Part shown: positions 14,216 through 22,258 of the stretch, one piece after another
How the letters are laid out: the number at the start of each line of letters is the position of its first letter
Position numbering within the stretch: position 1 is the first letter of the stretch
Assembly (NCBI GenBank): GCA_964449375.1
Contig: CAYVAS010000039.1
Location: 1-24,502, forward strand
DNA from: JAFDWI01 sp964449375
GTDB lineage: Bacteria > Actinomycetota > Acidimicrobiia > Acidimicrobiales > Iamiaceae
Direction of reading: 5' to 3'
Length of the DNA: 24,502 nucleotides
The notes under the pieces: model-generated
What the model saw: only the letters and a program-made list of their open reading frames with translations
Database searches by the model: none
What the model was told of the DNA's origin: nothing
Made by a program: the position numbers and the translations under genes

Positions 14216-15924
14216 TGTTCACCGTCACGGTCGAGCTGCTCACCGGACGGTACGTCGCCACGCAGTTCAACGACCGTTCGGAACCCGAGTGGCCGCCGCA
14301 TCCGGCTCGACTGTTCTCCGCGGCGGTCGCCGCATGGGCCGATCACGGCGACTTCGACGACGCCGAGCGCGCCGCGCTCGAGTGGTGGGAGTGTTTGGAG
14401 CCACCTCGGATCCGGTGCAGTCTCGGGCAGTACGAGCTTGCGCAGCGTTCTGCGGTGACCCACTTCGTCCCGGTCAACGATGTGTCGGTCGTCGCGCGGG
14501 ACACCTCGGGAACCTACGACAAACTGGTCGAGGCCGAACATGCGGTACTGGGTGCCGCGGCCGACGACAAGCACCGTGCAAAGGCCGTCAGGCGGCTGGA
14601 GAAGATCCGGACAAAGGCCGACGGCGATTCTCAGAAGGCCACCACGGGTGTCGCGCCGCTCGACCGCGTCGCGATTCTGCCCCAGATGCGCCCGAAGCAG
14701 GGGCGCTGGTATCCCACGATCGTCCCCGCGGATCCGACCGTCGACTACCTCTGGCTTGACTCGCGCGATGGGTCGCGGCACGGGATCGAGCAACATTTGG
14801 AGGTCCTTTCCGGGTTGCTCGGCCGTATTCCACGCCTGGGACACTCCTCCTCGCCGGTGATGGTCACCGTTGCCCGCTCCGGCGAAGAAAGCGAACAGAA
14901 GATTGCACTGGAGCCAGGGAGTGCGGCGCGCACCCTCGGTCTGCGGGTGACCAGCCCAGGGCAATTGGCGGAGTTGCGCCGGACCTTCGAGGCGAGCCAG
15001 CGGGCCACCGAGCCTCGCACCATGCCAGCGCGTCTCGTGCCGTACCGGCGCCCGGAGCACTCGGTCGACCACCCCAGATCGATGATCGGCGAGCGCTGGG
15101 TGGTTTTGGAACCTGATCGGACGTCTCGCCTCATGGTTCGGGACATTCCCGCCGTTGCCAAGACGCTTCGTCGGGCCCTGATGAGCATTGCGGGCGACCA
15201 GGGGGCCGAGATTCCCGAGTTCCTCTCGGGCCACCGTCCCCGAGGTGCGGGCGAAACGGGCCCGACCGAGCCGTCGACCGCTCCGCACCTCATGGTGCTC
15301 GGCCTGCCCTTTGCTGCGCATCGCCATGCGACTGGGGAGGTCATGGGCATCGCTTTGGCACTTCCGCCATCGGGAGATGAGGCCGATGCCGCGAACTGGC
15401 AGGTGTTGACAGAGACCGTCCGTCAGTTCGTGGACGACCGGGGCGGCCGCTTGTCGTTCGACGGGACGCGCCGCCCAATCCGGTTTGTCTTCACCAAGGC
15501 TGCCGAGTTGCCGTACTCGGCGGACCTGAGCCGGTGGACCGGTCCGGCGACCACCTGGACGACGGTGACCCCGGTGGCCCTCGATCGGAATCCAGGCAGG
15601 TTGGGTCACGCCGACGGTGCCAAGCGTGATGCCGCCGCGTCGAATGCCGAACGGATCATCGCGACAGCTTGTGAGCGGATCGGGCTCCCGCGCCCGGCTG
15701 GCGTGACGATCAGCCTCGATCCGTTCATCCGCGGGACGCGCCCGGTTCACGCGTTCCCGCCAGCTCGGACCGGGCGGCTCACACGTGTCCAGGTGCACGC
15801 GCGAATCCGCTTCGACCAGCCCGTTCGGGGCCCTGTCGCATTGGGCGCTGGGCGGTTTCACGGCCTGGGGTTGTTCGCACCGCTGAATCCGGTGCGTGAG
15901 CGTGCGTTGGGAGGAACACCATGA
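14215..15924 (+). CDS. csb2: Type I-G Csb2 (GSU0054 family; Cas5/Cas6 role)
   Basis: The protein has 569 residues when started at ATG 14215, whose A is the last base of the csb1 TGA. The frame also has a GTG one codon earlier, which is less likely. The N-terminus (about 1-45, with LLTGRYVATQ and WPPHPARLFSA) is the Cas5-like RAMP start typical of Csb2. The C-terminal end carries a RAMP glycine-rich loop, GRFHGLGLF, at about 546-554. In type I-G, Csb2 is regarded as a fused Cas5 and Cas6. It would cap the 5' end of the crRNA and cut the repeat stem-loop. No separate cas6 gene is present in the operon, which supports that role here. The catalytic residues cannot be assigned by eye. Its last 4 nt overlap the cas3 start. 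Confidence 0.9.
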   Translation: MFTVTVELLTGRYVATQFNDRSEPEWPPHPARLFSAAVAAWADHGDFDDAERAALEWWECLEPPRIRCSLGQYELAQRSAVTHFVPVNDVSVVARDTSGTYDKLVEAEHAVLGAAADDKHRAKAVRRLEKIRTKADGDSQKATTGVAPLDRVAILPQMRPKQGRWYPTIVPADPTVDYLWLDSRDGSRHGIEQHLEVLSGLLGRIPRLGHSSSPVMVTVARSGEESEQKIALEPGSAARTLGLRVTSPGQLAELRRTFEASQRATEPRTMPARLVPYRRPEHSVDHPRSMIGERWVVLEPDRTSRLMVRDIPAVAKTLRRALMSIAGDQGAEIPEFLSGHRPRGAGETGPTEPSTAPHLMVLGLPFAAHRHATGEVMGIALALPPSGDEADAANWQVLTETVRQFVDDRGGRLSFDGTRRPIRFVFTKAAELPYSADLSRWTGPATTWTTVTPVALDRNPGRLGHADGAKRDAAASNAERIIATACERIGLPRPAGVTISLDPFIRGTRPVHAFPPARTGRLTRVQVHARIRFDQPVRGPVALGAGRFHGLGLFAPLNPVRERALGGTP

Positions 15925-18900
15925 ATCCGTTGACCACCGCCGACTTCACGGCGTTCTTTCAAGAGGTGTGGAGCGGGCTCGAACCGTTCCCCTGGCAGCA
16001 GGAACTCCTCGAATTCGTGGTCACGAACAAGCGCTGGCCAGACCTGGTGGACATTCCCACAGGTCTGGGCAAGACGGCATCGATCGACATCGCCTTGTTC
16101 GCGCTGGCCATCGAAGCGACGGCAGAGCCAGATCGAAGACGGTGGGTGTTCCCTCATCGGATCGTGATGGTGGTCGATCGACGTGTGATCGTCGACCAGG
16201 CTTTCGAGCGGGCGCGCGAACTGCGAAAGCAAGTCCTCGACGCGGCGCCAGGGTCGGTGTGTGCCAGGGTGGGTCAAGCGCTTCGAACGCGCGCCGATGT
16301 GGTTGCCGACGACGTCCACGGTTCGGGGCCGTTGCTCGCGTCGGTGTTGCGCGGCGGCATCGTGCGGGACGAATCCTGGGCGCGCCGCCCGGAGGTTCCT
16401 GCGGTCATCGCGAGCACGGTCGATCAGGTCGGGTCCCGTCTGTTGTTCCGCGGGTACGGCCTTTCCACTTCTGCCCGGCCGATCCATGCCGGGCTCTTGG
16501 CCCACGACACGCTCTATCTCCTCGACGAGGTTCATCTGGCGCGCCCGTTCACCGAAACGCTCGATGCTGTGGCGGGTCTGACGAGAAGCGGCGAGTCCGC
16601 TGCAGTACCTCGCCGTCTTGCTGTTGTCCAACTTTCGGCAACACCAGCAACCGAGGTCGCCCAGCGATTCCCGACGCGGCCGCTTGCACGGCCGACGGTC
16701 GAGCCCTTCGATCTCGACGCGACCACCGCCGCGGGAATCATGGCGCGGCGGATCGGCAACTCCAAGCCTGCCGACCTGGTCGCCGTCAAGGTTCCGGTGG
16801 ATCCGGGCAAGGCAAATCTCGCGTTTGCCAAAGCGGTCGTGAAGGAGATCAACCAGCGCGCGCCAGGGTGTAGCCGCCTGGCGGTGATGGTCAACCGGGT
16901 GGATACCGCCCGTCGGGTCGCGCATCTGCTGGAGACGCAGGCCAGCAAAGACGGCAGCTACGAAGTCGTTCTCCTGACCGGCAGGATGCGCCCAGTCGAC
17001 CGCGACCGGATGCTCGATCGCATCGGGGATCGTCTGGATCCCGGACCACGTGAGAGTGCAGAAGCGCCGCTGGTCGTCGTGGCGACCCAATCGCTCGAGG
17101 CGGGTGCCGACTTCGACTTCGACGTGCTCGTCACCGAGTGCGCGAGCCTCGATGCCCTCAGGCAGCGCTTCGGGCGCGTCGACCGCGATGGTCAACGCTG
17201 GGCGACGGGCCAGGTGACGCGAAGCGCCGTGCTGTGTCGGTCCACCGACGTCGCAGGCAAGGCCCCCGATCCCGTTTACGGGTCGGCGCTCACCGCGACC
17301 TGGGCCTGGCTGCAGTCCCAGAACGAGGTGGACTTCGGATTCGGTGCGATGGCGAATCCCGAAGGCGACGACCTGGACGCCCTGTTGCCGCCTCCGGATC
17401 GGGCGCCGCTGCTTGGTCGATCACACCTTGACCGTTGGTGCCAGACGTCCGAACGCGAGGTCTCTGCCGAGCCGGACGTCGCGCAATGGCTGCACGGAGT
17501 CGACGCGACGAACGAGCTCGCTGACGTCCAAGTGGTCTGGCGAGGCGGGCTGGATCCCTCGCTGTTTCGGTGGTACGACACGGCGGCGGGTTCTGTCGTG
17601 CCGGACGTGGGCAGTCTTGCCGCCCACATCGCCGAGGCGTTGGAACCGGTTCCGCCCTTGGCTCAGGAGGCCCTGGCGGTTCCGATTCGTGAGGTTCGTC
17701 GATGGCTGCGCGCCGACGACACCGATCCGTTGCTTGCTGACGCGCCCGCTTCCGGTGAGACCGACGATCGACCCTGGTGGTGGGACCGCACCGAACGCCT
17801 GGTCGCACGTTGGACCGGGGACACTGCCGAACTGATCCCCCCTGAACAGATCCGACCCGGGGACACCATTGTTGTACCCGCAGAGGCCGGCGGCATCGAG
17901 AACGGCAATTGGAACCCGGCGGCATCAGCACCGGTGAGTGACGAAAGCTTCCGGCTCGCCCGGGAGGTTCGGGGAATCGCCGCAGTCCTTCTCACGGAGG
18001 CCACCTGTGAGCAACACGAAGTGGCCTGGCCCGATCCAGAGGCACTGGAGCTGGTTCCGGGGCAAGAACGCCGCAACCGAATTGGCGCGCTTCTTGGCGA
18101 AGCTCCGGCCTGGCGCGATCTCGGCGCACTCCAGAGCCGGTTGCACATGCAGCCGGTTCCTACGCGCATCGAACCCGACGGCCGTGTTCATGCCGACTAT
18201 CTGGTGTACGCCCGGATCGACGATCGCTCCCAACCTGATGACTTGGCGACCGACGCGACCGACGATGCCCTGTCCCTCATTGGGCGGGCCGCACGGCTCG
18301 ACCGGCATCTCGCAGGTGTGGGACATCATGCCGAGCGGTTTGCCAAGGCTCTCGGTTGGGACGAACCGCTGATTCGCTCGCTGAAGCTCGCCGGCGAGCT
18401 CCACGACGCGGGAAAGGCCGACCGCCGCTTTCAGTTCGTCCTTACCGGGGGCGCCCCGGGGGAGACCCTGCTTGCCAAGTCCGCCGAGCGGCCCGGGGAC
18501 CGTCAGAGCCGACGAGTCACGACACGCATGGCGGGGTATCCAGCCGGGATGCGCCACGAGCTTCTGTCATTGGCGCTGGTCGATGAGCTCGGTGACGTCG
18601 AGGGCGTTGACTTCGACCTTGTGAAGCATCTGGTCGCGACTCATCATGGTTGGGGTCGTTATCGGTTTCGCCCGGTCATCGACGCCCATCCGGAAAAGGC
18701 GCACATTGAGGTGACGGCTTCGTCGGTCGGAGCCGTGGCGCTGACAGCAACGACAGATCACGGCCTCGGAGCGATCGGAAGCGGTCACGACGAGCGGTTC
18801 TGGTCGCTGAATCGTCGGTACGGCTGGTGGACACTTGCGCATCTCGAGGCGGTGCTGCGCCTGGCCGATCATCATCGGAGTCACCTCGAACAACTCGGGC

Positions 18901-18941
18901 TCGTCGAACCCGAGGCGTACATGGAGGAAGGGGAATCGTGA
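15921..18941 (+). CDS. cas3: Cas3 helicase-nuclease, helicase first and HD last
   Basis: The protein has 1006 residues, with ATG overlapping the csb2 TGA (ATGA). Its superfamily 2 helicase has Walker A PTGLGKTA at about 46-53, DEVH at 202-205, motif III-like QLSATPA near 236-242, and motif VI QRFGRVDRDG at 415-424. A linker of about 350 residues follows. The HD nuclease is at the C-terminus: HH in GVGHHAERF (about 800), HD at 828-829 (ELHDAGKADRRF), a His in MRHELLSL, and HH in VATHHGWGRYRF. HD behind the helicase is the order expected for type I-G, opposite to most type I Cas3 proteins. It unwinds and shreds target DNA after recruitment by the crRNA complex. All motifs are intact. Confidence 0.93.
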   Translation: MNPLTTADFTAFFQEVWSGLEPFPWQQELLEFVVTNKRWPDLVDIPTGLGKTASIDIALFALAIEATAEPDRRRWVFPHRIVMVVDRRVIVDQAFERARELRKQVLDAAPGSVCARVGQALRTRADVVADDVHGSGPLLASVLRGGIVRDESWARRPEVPAVIASTVDQVGSRLLFRGYGLSTSARPIHAGLLAHDTLYLLDEVHLARPFTETLDAVAGLTRSGESAAVPRRLAVVQLSATPATEVAQRFPTRPLARPTVEPFDLDATTAAGIMARRIGNSKPADLVAVKVPVDPGKANLAFAKAVVKEINQRAPGCSRLAVMVNRVDTARRVAHLLETQASKDGSYEVVLLTGRMRPVDRDRMLDRIGDRLDPGPRESAEAPLVVVATQSLEAGADFDFDVLVTECASLDALRQRFGRVDRDGQRWATGQVTRSAVLCRSTDVAGKAPDPVYGSALTATWAWLQSQNEVDFGFGAMANPEGDDLDALLPPPDRAPLLGRSHLDRWCQTSEREVSAEPDVAQWLHGVDATNELADVQVVWRGGLDPSLFRWYDTAAGSVVPDVGSLAAHIAEALEPVPPLAQEALAVPIREVRRWLRADDTDPLLADAPASGETDDRPWWWDRTERLVARWTGDTAELIPPEQIRPGDTIVVPAEAGGIENGNWNPAASAPVSDESFRLAREVRGIAAVLLTEATCEQHEVAWPDPEALELVPGQERRNRIGALLGEAPAWRDLGALQSRLHMQPVPTRIEPDGRVHADYLVYARIDDRSQPDDLATDATDDALSLIGRAARLDRHLAGVGHHAERFAKALGWDEPLIRSLKLAGELHDAGKADRRFQFVLTGGAPGETLLAKSAERPGDRQSRRVTTRMAGYPAGMRHELLSLALVDELGDVEGVDFDLVKHLVATHHGWGRYRFRPVIDAHPEKAHIEVTASSVGAVALTATTDHGLGAIGSGHDERFWSLNRRYGWWTLAHLEAVLRLADHHRSHLEQLGLVEPEAYMEEGES

Positions 18942-19951
18942 CACTCGAACTGCCGGGACTGCGGGGAACCAACCCGCTGGGCTTCTTCGCCGCGCTTGGC
19001 GCCATCGATGTTGCAACGCGTCGACGGGACATGGGGACCGAACCACCTCGATTGTGGTGGACCGATGGAATCGAGCCCGAGGCGCGGATGGAAGGGCTCG
19101 AAAGTATCGATGACCTCGTCGACCGGATCGACGGCGACCGTGCTGACTGGATCGGTTCACCGGTTCTGGAGCCCGTCATCGACGGAGTGCTGCAGGACGA
19201 TGTCAAGCTCTCCACTGCGCGGCGCCAGCGCCCGGGCTCAGGAGACGACAGAAGCGACTTGCGCGTGTGGATGGAAGAGGTCTACGCCCGCGGTGGCGAG
19301 GCCGATGTTGCTCTGTTGCATGCACTTGTTGCTGAGGGAGCGACGATGGGCACCTCGTCCGTTGCCAAACCGACGCACCTCCACTTCACGGCGGGCCAGC
19401 AGAAGTTTCTGCAGATGGCCCGGCAGCTCCGCGACGAGATCTCGACCGATGATCTGCGGGAAGCTCTGGTGGGACCGTGGCGCTTCGACCGACCGCTGCC
19501 AGTGTTCGGGTGGGACACCTCGCGCGGTGACCGAATCTATGCTCTCCGTGGGTTCAACCCGTCGGGTGACAAGAAGCTGGGTGTACCGGGCGCTGAATGG
19601 TTGGGCTTCTTGGGGCTCAGGTTCTTCCCGGTTGCGACTCAAGTGGTGAGGGGACGAGCTCAGTTGGTCACCGCCGGCTGTTCGCCGTCGTGGAAACGGG
19701 GGTCTTTCACCTGGCCGCTTTGGGGTCACGGTGATCGGTTATCGAGGCTGGGCCTGACTGCGGAATCGATTCAGGCGATCGTCGCGGACGCTGCGATTCC
19801 GTATATGCGTCGGAGCCAACGCGAGGTGCTCGGGATCACCCGAGTGCTCGAGGCGCCGATCACGCGTACCGACCAGGGAGGGTACGGGAGTTTCGGGCCG
19901 GCTGCCGACGTCGTCAGCAGTGACGACCTCGTCAGCGCAATGGTGCTGTGA
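18938..19951 (+). CDS. csb3: Csb3/Cas8-like subunit of type I-G complex
   Basis: The protein has 337 residues from GTG 18938, which overlaps the cas3 TGA (GTGA). It begins MTLELPGLRGTNPLGFFAAL, followed by GAIDVATR. This N-terminal Gly/Pro-Leu-Gly-Phe block resembles the start of type I-G large-subunit proteins. Other visible pieces are KPTHLHFTAGQQKFL and FGWDTSRGDRIYALRG. The C-terminal third has PYMRRSQREVLGITRV. It sits between cas3 and cas4-cas1, a slot filled by Csb3 (Balac_1303-type) in some I-G loci. Csx17 or GSU0052 plays a similar part in others, but is usually longer or differently placed. The probable role is the Cas8-like subunit for target or PAM recognition. The family name is a best guess, whereas membership in the I-G complex is much firmer. 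Confidence 0.65.
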   Translation: MTLELPGLRGTNPLGFFAALGAIDVATRRRDMGTEPPRLWWTDGIEPEARMEGLESIDDLVDRIDGDRADWIGSPVLEPVIDGVLQDDVKLSTARRQRPGSGDDRSDLRVWMEEVYARGGEADVALLHALVAEGATMGTSSVAKPTHLHFTAGQQKFLQMARQLRDEISTDDLREALVGPWRFDRPLPVFGWDTSRGDRIYALRGFNPSGDKKLGVPGAEWLGFLGLRFFPVATQVVRGRAQLVTAGCSPSWKRGSFTWPLWGHGDRLSRLGLTAESIQAIVADAAIPYMRRSQREVLGITRVLEAPITRTDQGGYGSFGPAADVVSSDDLVSAMVL

Positions 19952-21657
19952 CCCGCACGGCCGACGAGAGCGCCGAGTCGGGGGCTGCATCAGCGCCTGA
20001 CGCCGGATCAGTCCCCGACTTGATACCGGCGCGGATGGTCAATGAGTTCGTCTATTGTGAGCGTCTCTTCTTTCTTGAGTGGGTCCAAGCCCGCTTCGCG
20101 GACAATCTCGATACTGAGGAAGGCTCTTACGTCCACCGGGTTGTAGACGATGAAGCTGGCCACGTCCCTGCACCAGAGCGATCCGAGGATCTGAAGATCG
20201 CTCGCTCGGTACGACTTTCGTCGGACCGCCTGGGTCTCGTGGCGGTCATCGATCTTCTCGAACCTGATGCAAATGGCTTCGTTGTTCCGGTGGACTACAA
20301 GAAGGGAGCGCCAGCAGATAACGAGCATCGTGCTTATGCTCCCGAACGGATCCAGGTCGCGGTTCAGGCTCTGCTATTGCGCGAGAACGGTTACCAATGC
20401 GATCGAGGCGTTCTGTATTTCGCGTCGACAAAGACACGAGTCAACGTCGACCTCGATGATGAACTCGTCGAGGAGACGTTGCAGACGCTCGAGCGGCTCC
20501 GAAGGGTGGCGGCGCGCGGGGAGCCGCCGCCACCACTGGTCGACAGTCCGAAATGTCCTCGGTGTTCGCTCGTGGGCCTGTGCCTACCCGATGAGACCAA
20601 CGCGTTGGCGGGTCGATTGAAGCGGAAGCCACGGCGGCTCATGCCCAGCGGAAGTGACGCGATGCCGCTGCATGTGACAGAGCCAGGGACCTACCTGGGC
20701 AAAGATCAGGGATTGGTGACGGTGTCCGTCAAGGGCAAGCGAGCCCATGACATCCGACTGATCGACGTCTCGCAACTCTGCGTCTACGGCAATGTGCAGA
20801 TCAGTTCGCAACTCATCCGAGAGCTGCTCGATCGTGACGTACCGATCGCCCATTTCACTGGTGGTGGTTGGTTCGAGGGGATAACTCATGGCATGCCGTC
20901 GAAGCATGTCGATCTTCGGATCCGTCAGGCTGCGTTGGTAGCTCAGGGCGGCCTGGCCTTGGCTCGTGCGCTGATCGTCGGGAAGATTTCGAACAGTCGG
21001 GTACTTCTGCGCAGGAACGCAAAGGAGGATGTGTCTGAGACCGTCGGCCGCCTCGGAAAAGCCGTGAGCGAGGCGGAACGGGCAGGGTCAGTCGAGTCAT
21101 TGCGGGGTGTAGAGGGAGCGGCTGCTCGAAGCTATTTCGCAGAGTTCGAGAAGATGATCGCGAACAAGGCCCGCTTCTCCGACCAGCCCTTTTCATTCGA
21201 TGGTCGCAACAGAAGGCCCCCGACGGACCCAATCAACTCGATGCTCTCATTCGGCTACGCATTGCTTACCAAGGACCTAACCGTGACCACGCTGTTGGTT
21301 GGATTTGATCCGTACATGGGATTTTTCCACAGGCCCCGCTTCGGCAGGCCTGCCCTGGCGCTCGATCTGGCCGAAGAATTCCGTCCGCTGATTGTCGACT
21401 CGGTGGTCGTCTCGGCTGTGAACAATGGGGAGATCCGAGGAAATCATTTTGAAAGTCGAGGGCCGGGGATCACACTCACCCGCGACGGCCGACGCGCCTT
21501 TCTTCGCGCGTATGAGCGGAGGATGGCTACCGAGGTGACCCACCCGATCTTTGGATACAAGATCACCTATCGGCGAGTACTCGAGGTGCAGGCACGGCTC
21601 TTGGGGGCCTCGATCATGGGTGAGGTGCCTGAGTATCGACCGTTTCGGACTCGTTGA
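19948..21657 (+). CDS. cas4-cas1: Cas4-Cas1 fusion, CRISPR adaptation protein
   Basis: The protein has 569 residues from GTG 19948 (GTGA overlap with the upstream gene). A short disordered leader covers residues 1-25. The Cas4 nuclease part has Cys37 (FVYCERL), Asp102, DYKK at 116-119 and cysteines 203, 206 and 212, giving a complete 4Fe-4S set. It trims prespacers and selects the PAM end. Cas1 begins near residue 230 (HVTEPGTYLG). Its candidate catalytic residues are Glu389 (GVEGAAARSYF), His461 (GFFHRPRFG) and Asp473/Glu476 (LDLAEEFRP). Cas1 inserts spacers together with Cas2. Such fusions are standard in type I-G and a few other subtypes. All key residues seem present, so adaptation is probably functional. 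An in-frame ATG at residue 30 would start inside the Cas4 domain and is disfavoured. Confidence 0.93.
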   Translation: MTRTADESAESGAASAPDAGSVPDLIPARMVNEFVYCERLFFLEWVQARFADNLDTEEGSYVHRVVDDEAGHVPAPERSEDLKIARSVRLSSDRLGLVAVIDLLEPDANGFVVPVDYKKGAPADNEHRAYAPERIQVAVQALLLRENGYQCDRGVLYFASTKTRVNVDLDDELVEETLQTLERLRRVAARGEPPPPLVDSPKCPRCSLVGLCLPDETNALAGRLKRKPRRLMPSGSDAMPLHVTEPGTYLGKDQGLVTVSVKGKRAHDIRLIDVSQLCVYGNVQISSQLIRELLDRDVPIAHFTGGGWFEGITHGMPSKHVDLRIRQAALVAQGGLALARALIVGKISNSRVLLRRNAKEDVSETVGRLGKAVSEAERAGSVESLRGVEGAAARSYFAEFEKMIANKARFSDQPFSFDGRNRRPPTDPINSMLSFGYALLTKDLTVTTLLVGFDPYMGFFHRPRFGRPALALDLAEEFRPLIVDSVVVSAVNNGEIRGNHFESRGPGITLTRDGRRAFLRAYERRMATEVTHPIFGYKITYRRVLEVQARLLGASIMGEVPEYRPFRTR

Positions 21658-21953
21658 TGTCGCGTAGGCGCTATCTCGTCCTTTACGACATTCGCGATGA
21701 CCGTCGACTGCGAAAGGTGTTCAACACGATGCGAAGCTTCGGATCGAGGTTTCAGTACTCGGTGTTCCTGTGCGACCTCAACAAGTCGGAACTCTTGGCT
21801 CTGCGCTGGGAACTGAAGGATCGGATGAACGAGGCCGAGGACTCGATTGCGATCGTCGACCTGGGCACGCCGAAGTCTTCCGAGCTGGATGGGACGTTCG
21901 AGTTCCTAGGCACGCGGCGAGAGTTTCCGCCTGCTGAGCCTACGATCTTGTGA
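21657..21953 (+). CDS. cas2: Cas2, CRISPR adaptation subunit
   Basis: The protein has 98 residues from ATG 21657, whose A is the last base of the cas4-cas1 stop (TGATG). A longer frame opening one codon earlier uses TTG and is less likely. It begins MSRRRYLVLYDIRDDRRL, with the YDI(R)DD motif on the first strand of the ferredoxin-like fold. It continues FQYSVFLCDL and ends in a short tail after a possible final strand. Cas2 dimers bridge two Cas1 dimers during spacer insertion. The length is normal. It is the last gene of the operon, and the leader of the array follows directly. Confidence 0.95.
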   Translation: MSRRRYLVLYDIRDDRRLRKVFNTMRSFGSRFQYSVFLCDLNKSELLALRWELKDRMNEAEDSIAIVDLGTPKSSELDGTFEFLGTRREFPPAEPTIL

Positions 21954-22122
21954 CTGCGAGAGGCGAGGTGCGTGGTCACGGCCTGGGCGCTGCTCGTCCG
22001 CAGGTCAAGTTGCTTTTTCTGATCCTTGACAATCAAAGAGAGAGGGAGTGGTCGGGGAAACCGCCCGACCGCTCGCCCGCTGCTCGGAATCCCCAGTTCA
22101 GCGCCGCTCTATAGCAGGAGCG
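21954..22122 (+). promoter_or_regulatory. CRISPR leader between cas2 and first repeat
   Basis: These 169 nt hold no gene. A TTGACA lies at 22026-22031 after a short T-rich stretch. No -10 with good spacing follows, apart from a TATAGC at 22110-22115 that is too distant to pair with it. A 7-bp stem (GGTCGGG at 22050-22056, CCCGACC at 22064-22070) and a 6-bp stem at the leader end are present. The placement beside cas2 and the constant repeats nearby make this the likely leader, and so the acquisition end. Confidence 0.7.
22048..22072 (+). repeat. Leader stem-loop
   Basis: GGTCGGG (22050-22056) and CCCGACC (22064-22070) enclose a 7-nt loop. The stem can be extended by one wobble pair and one G-C pair. 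It may be a transcription or integration-related element, such as a protein-binding site. Confidence 0.35.
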
Positions 22123-22123
22123 G
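22104..22123. repeat. Leader-end inverted repeat reaching into repeat 1
   Basis: CCGCTC (22104-22109) and GAGCGG (22118-22123) pair around an 8-nt loop, TATAGCAG. The last G is the first base of the first repeat. The same block occurs again after the N-gap (22259-22278). Confidence 0.5.
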
Positions 22124-22158
22124 TCTCCGAACCCATCAGGGTTCGGCCACATTGCGGG

Positions 22159-22258
22159 NNNNNNNNNNNNNNNNNNNNNNNNNNNNNNNNNNNNNNNNNN
22201 NNNNNNNNNNNNNNNNNNNNNNNNNNNNNNNNNNNNNNNNNNNNNNNNNNNNNNNNNN
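22159..22258. other. Assembly gap of 100 N
   Basis: Exactly 100 undetermined bases. The 55 bases before it (22104-22158) and the 55 bases after it (22259-22313) are identical. That is the pattern of two contigs overlapping by a k-mer but joined with a placeholder gap. It probably hides no real sequence. Confidence 0.9.

Noticed and set aside
13939..15861. 640-residue minus-strand ORF
   Set aside because: It is antisense to csb1 and csb2, which are clearly coding on the plus strand.
15858..17195. 445-residue minus-strand ORF
   Set aside because: It is antisense to the helicase half of cas3.
21954..22122. tracrRNA or other small RNA gene in the leader
   Set aside because: There is no anti-repeat in the leader, and a class 1 system does not need a tracrRNA.
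22159..22258. A hidden block of additional spacers
   Set aside because: The identical 55-bp flanks make a zero-length or overlapping join more likely. It remains untested.
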